Positions 35,830 through 42,817 of a stretch of DNA of 64,000 bases are shown one piece after another (the first letter of the stretch is position 1; each line of letters begins with the position of its first letter). The DNA comes from Peptococcaceae bacterium CEB3. GTDB taxonomy: Bacteria; Bacillota; Desulfitobacteriia; Desulfitobacteriales; Desulfitobacteriaceae. The stretch spans positions 1 to 64,000 of the forward strand of contig LDXJ01000046.1 in NCBI GenBank assembly GCA_001029295.1, written 5' to 3'. Position numbers and translations under genes: made by a program. The notes beneath the pieces were generated by a model. That model saw only the letters and a list, made by a program, of their open reading frames with translations. It was not told the origin of the DNA and did no database searches.

Positions 35830-37215
35830 CTATCCCCTTAGCACCCCCTCCAATATCCTCTCCAAATTCCTCTCCCGCACGAAATACACCGGCTTACCCT
35901 GCTCTATGGCCTCTTCCTTGAGCCACCACATCACCGCATGAGCACCAAAGCGCGTAAGAAAGACGAAAATATCCGCTTCACGAGCGAATGTTTGGAGCTT
36001 AACGTCCACCTTGTCTCCATCGTGCCAAATCACCCGATACCCGTCGTTGATTTCCTCATTCGGCAACCCCACGATCAGGATCGTTTTCCCGGCCAATCCG
36101 GAAAGATCCACTTCCTCGGGAACGGTTGGAACCAAAACCTCTTCGTTTGCTCTGCCCTCGTCTTCCGGCTCTTCTTCGTTGGGAATGAGCGCAGACAGCC
36201 TCTCAATCTCAGTCCGCAGTTCGTTGATCAGTCCTTTGAACTCCCGGATCTTCCGCGCATCGTCAGCCTGACGATCTATGACCGTCGGTTCCGCTTCCAG
36301 CTGCCGCTTTGCTTGTGCAAGCTCTTCCCGGAGTTTCCCGGTTTCCTGCCGGAGATCCATCAGTTCCTGGCTGAATTTGAACGACCGTTTCTTCTGCTTT
36401 TCCAGCTCTCGTCCCAGCTGCCCAATGCGTTCAAAGAGTACGCCCGCCTCGCCGGATTTCTTGCGAATGACACGGCTCAGTTTTTCTGTCCGATATTTTT
36501 CCAGCTCTTCCGGCAACGGCAGATGCAGCGTGAGGTACGTTACGCGCTCTCTGCCGTAGGTCTGTACCCACCTGTCCATCGGCCATGTATCAACCGGCAC
36601 CCAGACGAATTCCTCGTCTACGAGATACCGATTTGCCGCCCGCCAGAACGCGGTTTTTTCCGCGTCGGTCGTAAAGCGTTTTTCGGCATCTTTGCGCCAA
36701 GCCGCAATACTGGCACTGAAGGACAGAACGGGTACGCCCAATGCCTTATATGCCTCCACGTATTCCTTTTGGGAGAACTCCTTCAGCAGTTCCCGCCATT
36801 TTGGCTGCGCAAAGGCGAAATACTCAGCCCAGAACGCCTCCTCATGCTCCTGGAAACACTCCTTTGCTTTTGCCAGGCCGCGCTCATATTCAGCTTGTTC
36901 TTCGGGAGACATGACCACGCCATACGGGCTGTCGCCGCTTGCCACGACCGTCAGTTCCGGCGAACCCAGTGGTTGAGCAAAACACCGCGCCATTTTCCCA
37001 TTCGTAATGTCATAGACGGCCATGGTTTCGGGCATATGTTCAGCCCCACACTGGGGACAGGCAAAAGGCGTTATCGGAAAGTTGGTGTGCCCTAGCTGAA
37101 GATCCAGTTCCTCGAAGGTTTCGACCGGCTCATACCGGTGTACCTGCCGGGAAACGATTTTGCGGCAGGTCTTGCATTCGTATTCGAGATGGACGGCTAG
37201 GCTTCTTTTTGGCAT
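35830..37215 (-). CDS. Zinc-finger, coiled-coil, DUF2325-like protein
   Basis: This 461-residue protein has three parts. Residues 1-65 carry two CxxC pairs (YECKTCRK and FACPQCGAEH), probably one zinc site. Roughly residues 240-350 form a charged coiled coil (IGQLGRELEKQKKR, LRQETGKLREELAQAKRQ). The last 85 residues resemble DUF2325 (AGKTILIVGLPNEEI, RVIWHDGD, the ADIFVF strand, GAHAVMWWLKEEAIEQGKPV). Such a layout suggests a nucleic-acid-associated or scaffolding protein. I know of no assigned function. It lies inside the 6.7-kb repeat-flanked segment, beside its right end. Confidence 0.6.
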   Translation of the reverse strand: MPKRSLAVHLEYECKTCRKIVSRQVHRYEPVETFEELDLQLGHTNFPITPFACPQCGAEHMPETMAVYDITNGKMARCFAQPLGSPELTVVASGDSPYGVVMSPEEQAEYERGLAKAKECFQEHEEAFWAEYFAFAQPKWRELLKEFSQKEYVEAYKALGVPVLSFSASIAAWRKDAEKRFTTDAEKTAFWRAANRYLVDEEFVWVPVDTWPMDRWVQTYGRERVTYLTLHLPLPEELEKYRTEKLSRVIRKKSGEAGVLFERIGQLGRELEKQKKRSFKFSQELMDLRQETGKLREELAQAKRQLEAEPTVIDRQADDARKIREFKGLINELRTEIERLSALIPNEEEPEDEGRANEEVLVPTVPEEVDLSGLAGKTILIVGLPNEEINDGYRVIWHDGDKVDVKLQTFAREADIFVFLTRFGAHAVMWWLKEEAIEQGKPVYFVRERNLERILEGVLRG

Positions 37216-37262
37216 TGCGGATGTTCCTCCCTATATGATAGGTGTGTCCCTTAACCCCGTTT

Positions 37263-37517
37263 CTATCGGTAGTAGCGATGGAACTTCTCCGCACAGCAGT
37301 CGCAGTATTCCCCGCGCCGATCAGACGATTTTTTGAGTTCTCCGCCACACTGCGGACACAGGCCCTCCGCACGGCGCGTATCGTAGAGCTTTTGTTTCTT
37401 CGCCCGCTCTTTGCACTTGTCTGAGCAATATGTTTCTCTAGATCCCAACGCCGTTCGGAAAAGTGTTCCGCAAACGGGGCCGTAGCCCCATTGCTGGGAT
37501 TGGCGGGGTGTTGACAT
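37263..37517 (-). CDS. Small zinc-ribbon protein
   Basis: This 84-residue cysteine-rich protein is unrecognised beyond its zinc-binding look. Pairs are VCGTLF..YCSDKC and, later, LCPQCGGEL..YCDCCAEKF, fitting two treble-clef or ribbon units. It begins MSTPRQSQQWGYGPVCG; the truncated duplicate at 30707 has CPVC here, so this copy has apparently lost one ligand. It overlaps the right copy of the 140-base repeat and follows a recombinase tail remnant (TEQEKARAVEKLSYGE). Similar small proteins often lie beside recombinases on mobile elements. Confidence 0.6.
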   Translation of the reverse strand: MSTPRQSQQWGYGPVCGTLFRTALGSRETYCSDKCKERAKKQKLYDTRRAEGLCPQCGGELKKSSDRRGEYCDCCAEKFHRYYR

Positions 37518-37586
37518 TGCATTTTCCTTCTTCTCTCATTCTCCGTACGATAGTTTCTCCACGGCCCGCGCTTTTTCCTGCTCCGT
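37447..37586. repeat. 140-base direct repeat, right copy
   Basis: This is the partner of 30714-30853, about 90% identical and gap-free. It includes the last 16 codons of a second, otherwise absent, XerC-like gene and the front of the zinc-ribbon gene. Confidence 0.85.
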
Positions 37587-37666
37587 CTTGTATTCAGGGG
37601 CTTTACAACAGCAGTGGAGCGATCCATCGAAAGGGTATGAGCACACTGCTTTCCCTCTCTATTCGT

Positions 37667-38227
37667 TTACAAGTTTAAATTCAAATAAATCTCGTCCGTG
37701 TCATCCTGTGTCATTCCGATGTAGGCCAGGGTGATCCGGGGCGAGGAATGGTTGAAAATCTTTACTAACCGGTCGAGCGAATATCCGGCCTGGTATCCCT
37801 GATAGCCAAATGTCTTTCGGAGAGTATGAGTCCCAATTCGTTCCTTAATCCCGACGAGGCGCGCTGCTTCATTTAAAATGCGATAGGCCTGCTGGCGAGT
37901 AATGGGACCGGCCCCCTTACGGCTGGCAAAGAGGGGCGTGTCCGTCGGTGGGCCTGTCAAATATTCTCTAAGCGCCTTGGCCGCCGTGTCGCTGATCGGG
38001 AAGTTCTTGACCTTGCCGGTCTTCTTTTCCCGAATCTCTATACGATCCCGAATCTTTCCGTTCTCGTTCTGAACATCGGCAACGCGAAGACGAAGCAGAT
38101 CACTGATACGAAGACCGGAATTAATCCCCAAGACAAAGAGAACATAGTCCCTTGTACTGGACGACTTGAGGATCTTTTTCATGGCTTCAATCTGTCTCTT
38201 GTCGCGGATCGGCTGGACAAATTCCAT
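37667..38227 (-). CDS. Minimal tyrosine recombinase/integrase
   Basis: This site-specific recombinase of about 186 residues consists almost only of the catalytic domain: the arginine in INSGLRISDLL, the lysine in REKKTGKVKNF, HTLRKTFGYQGYQAG, the histidine in FNHSSPRITLAYIG and the tyrosine in the same block. It lacks the usual N-terminal SAM-like core-binding domain. The ATG at 38227 has AGAGGGGG upstream; the frame extends to 38290 without a site. A near-perfect palindrome at 38363-38393 lies 136 bases upstream and may be its target. Confidence 0.85.
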   Translation of the reverse strand: MEFVQPIRDKRQIEAMKKILKSSSTRDYVLFVLGINSGLRISDLLRLRVADVQNENGKIRDRIEIREKKTGKVKNFPISDTAAKALREYLTGPPTDTPLFASRKGAGPITRQQAYRILNEAARLVGIKERIGTHTLRKTFGYQGYQAGYSLDRLVKIFNHSSPRITLAYIGMTQDDTDEIYLNLNL

Positions 38228-38362
38228 GTCTGCCCCCTCTTTTCCTATGTACCTTATTAGTATTATACTGCATCTTATGACACATTCCAAGCCGAGCCCA
38301 AAAGAGTTTTCGAAGGAGTAAACCCGTAAAGCCCTTCCTGGTGCGGATCTCAGGGTTTTCGT

Positions 38363-38393
38363 GAATGTAACACAATACTATTGTGTTACATTC
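38363..38393. repeat. 31-base palindrome upstream of integrase
   Basis: GAATGTAACACAATA and its exact reverse complement are separated by a single C. Seen another way, 11-base arms (GAATGTAACAC and GTGTTACATTC) flank a 9-base centre, close to the layout of tyrosine-recombinase core sites. No T-run follows, so it is not a terminator. Confidence 0.6.
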
Positions 38394-38498
38394 GCTTAGC
38401 GGCGTTGCTCACTCTTTTTCCTGCATTGATCGGACTGAGAAGCAGAAACGGGATACCTTCCGGCATCCCGTCAGCGATTGAACCTGTTTTGCTCATTC

Positions 38499-38822
38499 CT
38501 ATTGAGAAACCAGGCTGCCTTGTACGAGGGCCTTTGCTTCGTCTAAAGAGCCGACCAGGAAAATCCCAGGCGTAAGCTGATTGAATACGTCCACATTACT
38601 TATACCCCGCACGATGTCTTGCAAGGAGTGCGATTCATTACCGAAACGAGCTTCTAGCAACTGACAAATATCTTCAGCTTTTGCTTCGACTTTGGCACCG
38701 GCCACATTGGATATTTCATCCAGAAACGCCTTCTCCCTCATCTCGTACAGTCTTCGTTCGCGGGCATCGGCCTTAAACATTTCTTCGATTGTTAGAGCTT
38801 TACGAATCGCAGGATTGCTCAT
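38499..38822 (-). pseudogene. Rpn nuclease C-terminal duplicate
   Basis: The 107-residue frame repeats the last third of the Rpn-type protein at 39224-40129 (SNPAIRKALTIEEMFKADAR, ERRLYEMREKAFLDEISNVA), including its 3' hairpin. The nuclease core is absent. The ATG corresponds to an internal methionine of the parent gene. It results from a tandem partial duplication that left an HTH gene between the two copies. It may still be translated as a short accessory protein. Confidence 0.75.
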
Positions 38823-38861
38823 TGCCCACCTCTTCTTGTATAACCCTCTTTAGCCATATCC

Positions 38862-39149
38862 TTATCTGAAAGAAATATGCAGTTCTTTCCCTAAGCCTGC
38901 TGCGAGCTTTTTCAGAAACCGCAGTGAGGGGTTAGCTTCGCCAATTTCCAAACGGCTGATATTGCTCTGCCGTGTGCCAATGCGTTTAGCTAATTCTTCC
39001 TGCGTTAGTCCTTGTTGAATTCTCGCCTCAATAATTTCTTTAACTATTTCGTATTCGGGTTCCAAGTCTTTTACGGCCTGGGCAGTTTCGGGATCTTTCA
39101 GTAATTCAGCCTCAACTTCTTCCCACGGAACGCCGTTTCTTACATCCAT
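38862..39149 (-). CDS. XRE-family HTH protein, antitoxin-like
   Basis: This 95-residue protein has an N-terminal helix (EEVEAELLKDPETAQAVKDL) and a clean XRE helix-turn-helix (RIQQGLTQEELAKRIGTRQS, NISRLEIGEANPSLRFLKKL), like HigA-type antitoxins. No RelE/HigB-like toxin is adjacent; the neighbours are the Rpn gene and its fragment. A GGGGGGG-rich ribosome site precedes ATG, itself preceded by a 9-base-pair hairpin. It could be an orphan antitoxin or a regulator of the Rpn gene. Confidence 0.8.
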   Translation of the reverse strand: MDVRNGVPWEEVEAELLKDPETAQAVKDLEPEYEIVKEIIEARIQQGLTQEELAKRIGTRQSNISRLEIGEANPSLRFLKKLAAGLGKELHISFR

Positions 39150-39171
39150 CTTTCAAATCCCCCCCTAGACC

Positions 39172-39199
39172 AGACGGGATACCTTCCGGCATCCCGTCT
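39172..39199. promoter_or_regulatory. Intercistronic hairpin before HTH gene
   Basis: AGACGGGAT pairs with ATCCCGTCT across a 10-base loop. A slightly weaker copy is at about 38451-38472 after the Rpn fragment, showing that the hairpin was duplicated along with the gene end. It separates the Rpn stop from the HTH ribosome site. Confidence 0.6.
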
Positions 39200-39223
39200 G
39201 CAATCGAATCTATTTTGCAACTG

Positions 39224-40129
39224 TTATTGCGAAACCAGACTGCCCTGAATGAGCGCCTTTGCTTCCTCCAACTGGTTCACGTTGAAAATGCGGCTGATGA
39301 TTCGATTGAGAACATCCAGATCTGCTATAGCGCGGACCGTTTCCTGGAGAAATTGAGATTCAGAGCCGAAACGGGCTTCTAGGTATTGGCAGATGGCATC
39401 TGCTTTTCCTTCAGCTTTTCCTTCTTCTTTAGCCCCGGCTACATTGGATATTTCGTCCAGAAATGCCTTTTCCCTCATCTCATAAAGTCTTCGTTCGCGG
39501 GCATCGGCCTTAAACATTTCTTCGATTGTTAGAGCTTTACGAATGGCAGGATTGCTCATTGCTAATGCCTCCAATCCTTCCCCTTGGATACCGTTCAGAT
39601 AGGCAAGCCATTCCTCCAAGGTATTTTGTGGTTTCCTGCTAATATTCTTAATCTTGGTTAGTTCCAGAACATGCAACTCCAGATCCCTGTTGAGGAGCTT
39701 CCCTGTCTCATCGTCGCATATGTGGAACATATGGTGATAGCGTTCATCCTCCGAAAAGTACTTGAACCCCAGGATACTTATGCTCACGGTAGGTAGCAGT
39801 TGTCCGAACGGTTTCCCCTGTTGAAGTTGCCGATGATACAGGGCTGCCCAGTAGTACAGAATCCTCTTATCCAGGAAAAACTGCCTCGCCACTTGGACTT
39901 CAACGTTAAAGATGTGTCCCAGTTCCGTGTGAGCCAGAACGTCCAGCCGTACTGCCTTGTCGTAAATGCGTTCTGGATCAATTTCCCGATCTTCCTGAAC
40001 AACGCTCTGGATCAAATCGTGAGACGACCTCTTTTGAGTTGCATTGAGCAGCCCAACGAGGGCTTCTTTGCCTTCTTCTGAACCGAAAACACGTTTGAAA
40101 AAATAATCATTGGTTCGATGCAGGATCAT
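39224..40129 (-). CDS. Rpn-family recombination-promoting nuclease
   Basis: This 301-residue protein is of the Rpn/YhgA-like PD-(D/E)xK family. Its start (MILHRTNDYFFKRVFGSEEG) is typical, and the nuclease core reads RLDVLAHTELGHIFNVEVQV, with the expected D and ExQ residues. Then come KRILYYWAALYHRQLQQG and the helical C-terminal region. Rpn proteins are DNA endonucleases often found on mobile DNA and some act in RecA-independent recombination or phage defence. A duplicate of its C-terminal third lies downstream. Confidence 0.85.
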   Translation of the reverse strand: MILHRTNDYFFKRVFGSEEGKEALVGLLNATQKRSSHDLIQSVVQEDREIDPERIYDKAVRLDVLAHTELGHIFNVEVQVARQFFLDKRILYYWAALYHRQLQQGKPFGQLLPTVSISILGFKYFSEDERYHHMFHICDDETGKLLNRDLELHVLELTKIKNISRKPQNTLEEWLAYLNGIQGEGLEALAMSNPAIRKALTIEEMFKADARERRLYEMREKAFLDEISNVAGAKEEGKAEGKADAICQYLEARFGSESQFLQETVRAIADLDVLNRIISRIFNVNQLEEAKALIQGSLVSQ

Positions 40130-40155
40130 TAAGATCGTGCCTCCCTTATTTCATA

Positions 40156-40161
40156 TTATAA
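40156..40161 (-). promoter_or_regulatory. Extended -10 promoter for Rpn gene
   Basis: On the minus strand TGTTATAAT gives a perfect -10 TATAAT with the TGn extension, 26 bases before the Rpn ATG. No good -35 box lies 17 bases upstream, which is usual for extended -10 promoters. Confidence 0.5.
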
Positions 40162-40224
40162 CAAATCCCCGCTTTGGATGCACCCTGTATTTTCAGATTT
40201 CTTGGGGAAATAAACCATTTCCAT

Positions 40225-40956
40225 TCATTCATTCAGCGAACGGGCTCTACTCCCACTCTGGGTTTTGTCTTTTGCATCCTTTCTGAATTCCGGCGGCTGA
40301 AGAAAATCCTCCTCCGGTACTACCTTGTTGCCAAAGGTTTGCACGGGCACCTCGTCAGGATACGCTTCCCATGCTTTCAGCGCCCTTTGGGCCGTTTCTG
40401 CCACCAAATCGCGTATGTGGTCTAATTCGGTGCTGTGGCCGTGGATACTTACTTTGTTGCGCAACTTAACACCGTGCCAGTCCCAGCGGGAAAACCAGAT
40501 AGTGTAGCCTATTTTATCTTCCCACCCGATGCTTGTCAGCTGGTCTTCCGACATCCAACCGCGCTCGGCCATGGATACTCTGATCTGCTTGCTGGACATG
40601 TCAAGAAATGGGACCGGTTCCAACTCGCCGCGCAGATCTCCATGCACTCGTGGCTTTTCTTGGGGACCGAATTCAGATTCGTAGCCAGATGTATCCAAGC
40701 GCTCTTTTGCCCATGTCTTGGCTTCATCTGTGGTCATGGGGGTAATTCCCCGACCACCATTTGGCATGTTATGCCAATACGAACCGTGACAAGATAAAAC
40801 TCCACCTTGCCCAAACAAAAAATATTCACCATCCGGATTTCTATACACCCGTTCTTCATAGAAGCAAGCATCATTGATAGGGCGACCATTATTCCAAGTA
40901 CCCACACTGTGTGAAATTTCCGTATCATACACTATGCCATAAATGATCTTTCTCAT
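40225..40956 (-). CDS. Hypothetical protein of mobile-element type
   Basis: I do not recognise a named domain in this 243-residue protein. The front half (KIIYGIVYDTEISHSVGTW, ACFYEERVYRNPDGEYFLFG, MTTDEAKTWAKERL) resembles small proteins seen on Firmicute plasmids and phages that begin with a similar YDT motif. The back half is predicted soluble, with GWEDKIGYTIWFSRWDWHG. AAAGGAAG precedes ATG. It opens the run of small minus-strand genes on the element backbone. Confidence 0.55.
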   Translation of the reverse strand: MRKIIYGIVYDTEISHSVGTWNNGRPINDACFYEERVYRNPDGEYFLFGQGGVLSCHGSYWHNMPNGGRGITPMTTDEAKTWAKERLDTSGYESEFGPQEKPRVHGDLRGELEPVPFLDMSSKQIRVSMAERGWMSEDQLTSIGWEDKIGYTIWFSRWDWHGVKLRNKVSIHGHSTELDHIRDLVAETAQRALKAWEAYPDEVPVQTFGNKVVPEEDFLQPPEFRKDAKDKTQSGSRARSLNE

Positions 40957-40986
40957 TTTCGGTTTCTTCCTTTCTTCTTCGGGGGC

Positions 40987-41340
40987 TCAGTCCCCATTAA
41001 TGTTCAATATCTCCCCTATCTGCCGGAGCATATCGTAATCGGCAGACTCTTCTACAGCCTTGGCAATTCTGTACCGATTAGACTGTACCCAGCACGCCTT
41101 TTCCACCGCTTCCTCGGACACAAAGACGTGTTTTTCCGCATCCTTCTTCGGAATCTTGAAGCCGCGTTTCGGATGGGTTGTCGCTGAACGCGCCAAAATC
41201 CAGCTGTGGCGAGTTTCCCCTACGACAAAGTGCTCGACGAAATGGCCACGATACCAAGGACTCAATGTCTCATTTCCCGCCGCATCCCGGTATACCCGGT
41301 TGTTTTCGTCGAAGATCCATACCCTATCTCCAACCTGCAT
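40987..41340 (-). CDS. Hypothetical protein
   Basis: This 117-residue soluble protein has no recognised domain. It reads like a binding-type small protein, with VGDRVWIFDENNRVYRD at the start (SH3-like or KOW-like beta region) and a helical end containing FVSEEAVEKACWVQSNRYRI. A good AAAGGAG site precedes the ATG. It is followed closely by the next gene on the same strand. Confidence 0.55.
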   Translation of the reverse strand: MQVGDRVWIFDENNRVYRDAAGNETLSPWYRGHFVEHFVVGETRHSWILARSATTHPKRGFKIPKKDAEKHVFVSEEAVEKACWVQSNRYRIAKAVEESADYDMLRQIGEILNINGD

Positions 41341-41392
41341 GTGCTCGGCTCCTTTCTTTTTGGGATACCCTGCTTGCTCTCGCTAGAACGTT

Positions 41393-41581
41393 TCAGAACC
41401 ATCCCTGTCTTTCTTTAAACGTCCGCAAGAGGTTGCGGAATTCTTTCCTTGGGCATGCGGGGTGGTCAGACAAAAACCTTTGGTAATCTTCGTCTCCCCA
41501 GCACTCGGCAGGAACATCCCCGCCCTGGTCGTACTTGTCCCAAGCTATTTTTCGTAAATCCTCCACCGTTACTTTTGCCAT
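41393..41581 (-). CDS. Small hypothetical protein
   Basis: This 62-residue protein with no recognised family is acidic and helical, with VEDLRKIAWDKYDQGGDVP. The start is well supported by AAAGGGAGGAAAG. A strong hairpin (41605-41633) stands between the upstream gene and this ribosome site. Confidence 0.5.
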   Translation of the reverse strand: MAKVTVEDLRKIAWDKYDQGGDVPAECWGDEDYQRFLSDHPACPRKEFRNLLRTFKERQGWF

Positions 41582-41604
41582 GATTCTTTCCTCCCTTTCT
41601 AATG

Positions 41605-41633
41605 CCCCACCCCGGCTGTTCGCCGGGATGGGG
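41605..41633. promoter_or_regulatory. Intercistronic hairpin before 41581 gene
   Basis: CCCCACCCCGGC pairs with GCCGGGATGGGG around a five-base loop; the central A/T positions form A-U pairs. In the minus-strand mRNA the AAAGGGAGG ribosome site follows six bases later. No U-run follows in the mRNA, so it is not a normal terminator. Confidence 0.65.
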
Positions 41634-41643
41634 TCCTTCCAGC

Positions 41644-42135
41644 CTACTTTTCTTTCGCCAACTGTTCAGCTACCAAAACAAATATGTCTCCGCTGTTTTG
41701 GGCTTCTTCTTCCCCCAGCGACATTCGGGCAAAAAACTCAAAAGTCTGCCCAAGTGCCACGACTTTTTCGCGGTCTTGATCTTGCACAGCTTTGACTGCC
41801 GCAGCTAGAAGATCCATCGGATCTGGCGTACCTTCCTCAGCAAGATCCGCATCGCTCTTGGCCAGGAGTTGACGCGCCCTTCTGGACGCTTCTTTTGGAT
41901 CGCTTTCTATGAACCCAGCAAATCCAAAAGGGCACTTTCTTGTGCACTGAATCTGAACCTGAATGTCTTCATCCCGGATGTTCGTGCATCCGGAATTGGG
42001 AACGCTTTGCAGAAACACTTCCCTGGCCGAGCGTCCCCGGAAGATTGCGTCCGGCCCCTCGTCGTGCTCGAAAAGGCAGGTTTGCTCTTTGCCGTCCAGA
42101 ATCCCTTTGATCTGAACGCTCGTTTGAAGTGGCAT
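41644..42135 (-). CDS. Hypothetical protein
   Basis: This protein of about 163 residues is unrecognised. The front has beta-rich sequence with three cysteines (SGCTNIRD, QIQCTRKCPFGFAGF) and the back is helical and acidic (ASRRARQLLAKSDADLAEEG, ALGQTFEFFARMSLGEEEA). Start at 42135 follows GAGGAGGCGG, and its ATG overlaps the stop of the upstream 61-residue gene region (TGATATG), showing translational coupling. Confidence 0.5.
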   Translation of the reverse strand: MPLQTSVQIKGILDGKEQTCLFEHDEGPDAIFRGRSAREVFLQSVPNSGCTNIRDEDIQVQIQCTRKCPFGFAGFIESDPKEASRRARQLLAKSDADLAEEGTPDPMDLLAAAVKAVQDQDREKVVALGQTFEFFARMSLGEEEAQNSGDIFVLVAEQLAKEK

Positions 42136-42136
42136 A

Positions 42137-42316
42137 TCAGTCCGCCTCCTCATCTCTTATTTCCCTGTATCCGGTATCGAGTTTATCGAACACCCATTCT
42201 TGAAACGCTTCCTGAACATCTTGATCCGTAACGTCGTCGTTAAACTCAACTATCTCAATATCGGGCTTTACACCGGATAATTGTGGGCTGTAGAAGAATT
42301 CATATTTTTTCATCAT
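42137..42316 (-). CDS. Small hypothetical protein
   Basis: This protein of about 59 residues reads MMKKYEFFYSPQLSGVKPDI and continues VEFNDDVTDQDVQEAFQEW. It has an alpha-beta feel, with two short strands and one amphipathic helix. The ATG at 42316 overlaps the TGA of the upstream 48-codon gene (ATGA), so the GTG at 42322 is not needed. Family unknown; such proteins are common on phages and plasmids. Confidence 0.6.
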   Translation of the reverse strand: MMKKYEFFYSPQLSGVKPDIEIVEFNDDVTDQDVQEAFQEWVFDKLDTGYREIRDEEAD

Positions 42317-42459
42317 GGGCACTCTCCTTCTTTTTTCTCGTCGAGTTTGTACAGTTCCCGCAGTCGTTTCAGCCGATAGTTAATCTCGGCTTGTTCCTGG
42401 GCTTCCTGGGCTTTCCGGTCCGTTTTTCTTTGGCTTGATTTGCTTTCTTGAGTTTCCAT
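42313..42459 (-). CDS. 48-residue charged helical protein
   Basis: This small gene starts at ATG 42459 after AAAAAAGGAGGTTGGAGGT and encodes METQESKSSQRKTDRKAQEA, then EQAEINYRLKRLRELYKLDE. It is highly charged and should form one long helix. Its stop overlaps the start of the next gene (ATGA). Strong ribosome site, tight coupling and a hairpin upstream all support it as real. Function unknown. Confidence 0.65.
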   Translation of the reverse strand: METQESKSSQRKTDRKAQEAQEQAEINYRLKRLRELYKLDEKKEGECP

Positions 42460-42482
42460 ACCTCCAACCTCCTTTTTTCTTA

Positions 42483-42510
42483 GGGAGCCGCCGGTTTGCC
42501 GACGGCCCCC
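42483..42510. promoter_or_regulatory. Intercistronic hairpin before 42459 gene
   Basis: GGGAGCCGCCGG folds with CC-GACGGC-CCCC across a short loop. In the minus-strand mRNA it is followed by an A-run and AAGGAGG. Confidence 0.6.
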
Positions 42511-42516
42511 AATAAG

Positions 42517-42777
42517 CTAAAAGATGTACTTGTAAAAGATGTACTTGTACAGGTATTGATAGTGCCAATTGACAGCGATTTTGCCGGAGTGGTCCAGCTT
42601 GATGCTGTGCCGTTCCTGCTTGTCGGTGATGAAAGCATCCCGTACAGGTTTACCGTTATTCACCCTAATCTGCTGGATCGTGACAGTCTTGGCCGTCGTC
42701 TTGACGATCTGGAAGGCTGTTACAGTCCATCCCCAGGTAGTGACTACAGTATCGCCAACGGCAAACGGATTTTGCAT
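42517..42777 (-). CDS. Duplicate of DUF3560-protein C-terminal domain
   Basis: The 86-residue product (MQNPFAVGDTVVTTW, TAFQIVKTTAKTVTIQQIRV, DKQERHSIKLDHSGKIAVN) repeats the last 85 residues of the adjacent protein at 42818-44008. Upstream of its ATG the DNA also copies the parent (QIPENWGEE), proving a tandem duplication. A GGGGGGAAG site suits the ATG at 42777. The tail ends in LYKYIFYKYIF, from a short DNA repeat (TACTTGTAAAAGATG). It probably makes a free-standing beta-type domain. Confidence 0.65.
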   Translation of the reverse strand: MQNPFAVGDTVVTTWGWTVTAFQIVKTTAKTVTIQQIRVNNGKPVRDAFITDKQERHSIKLDHSGKIAVNWHYQYLYKYIFYKYIF

Positions 42778-42817
42778 TATTTCTTCCCCCCAGTTTTCTG
42801 GAATTTGCGGGTCTTTG

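Noticed and set aside
35938-37095. Long plus-strand frame of 385 codons
   Set aside because: It lies opposite the DUF2325-like gene, has no ribosome site and no family pattern; the minus-strand gene has clear zinc and coiled-coil motifs.
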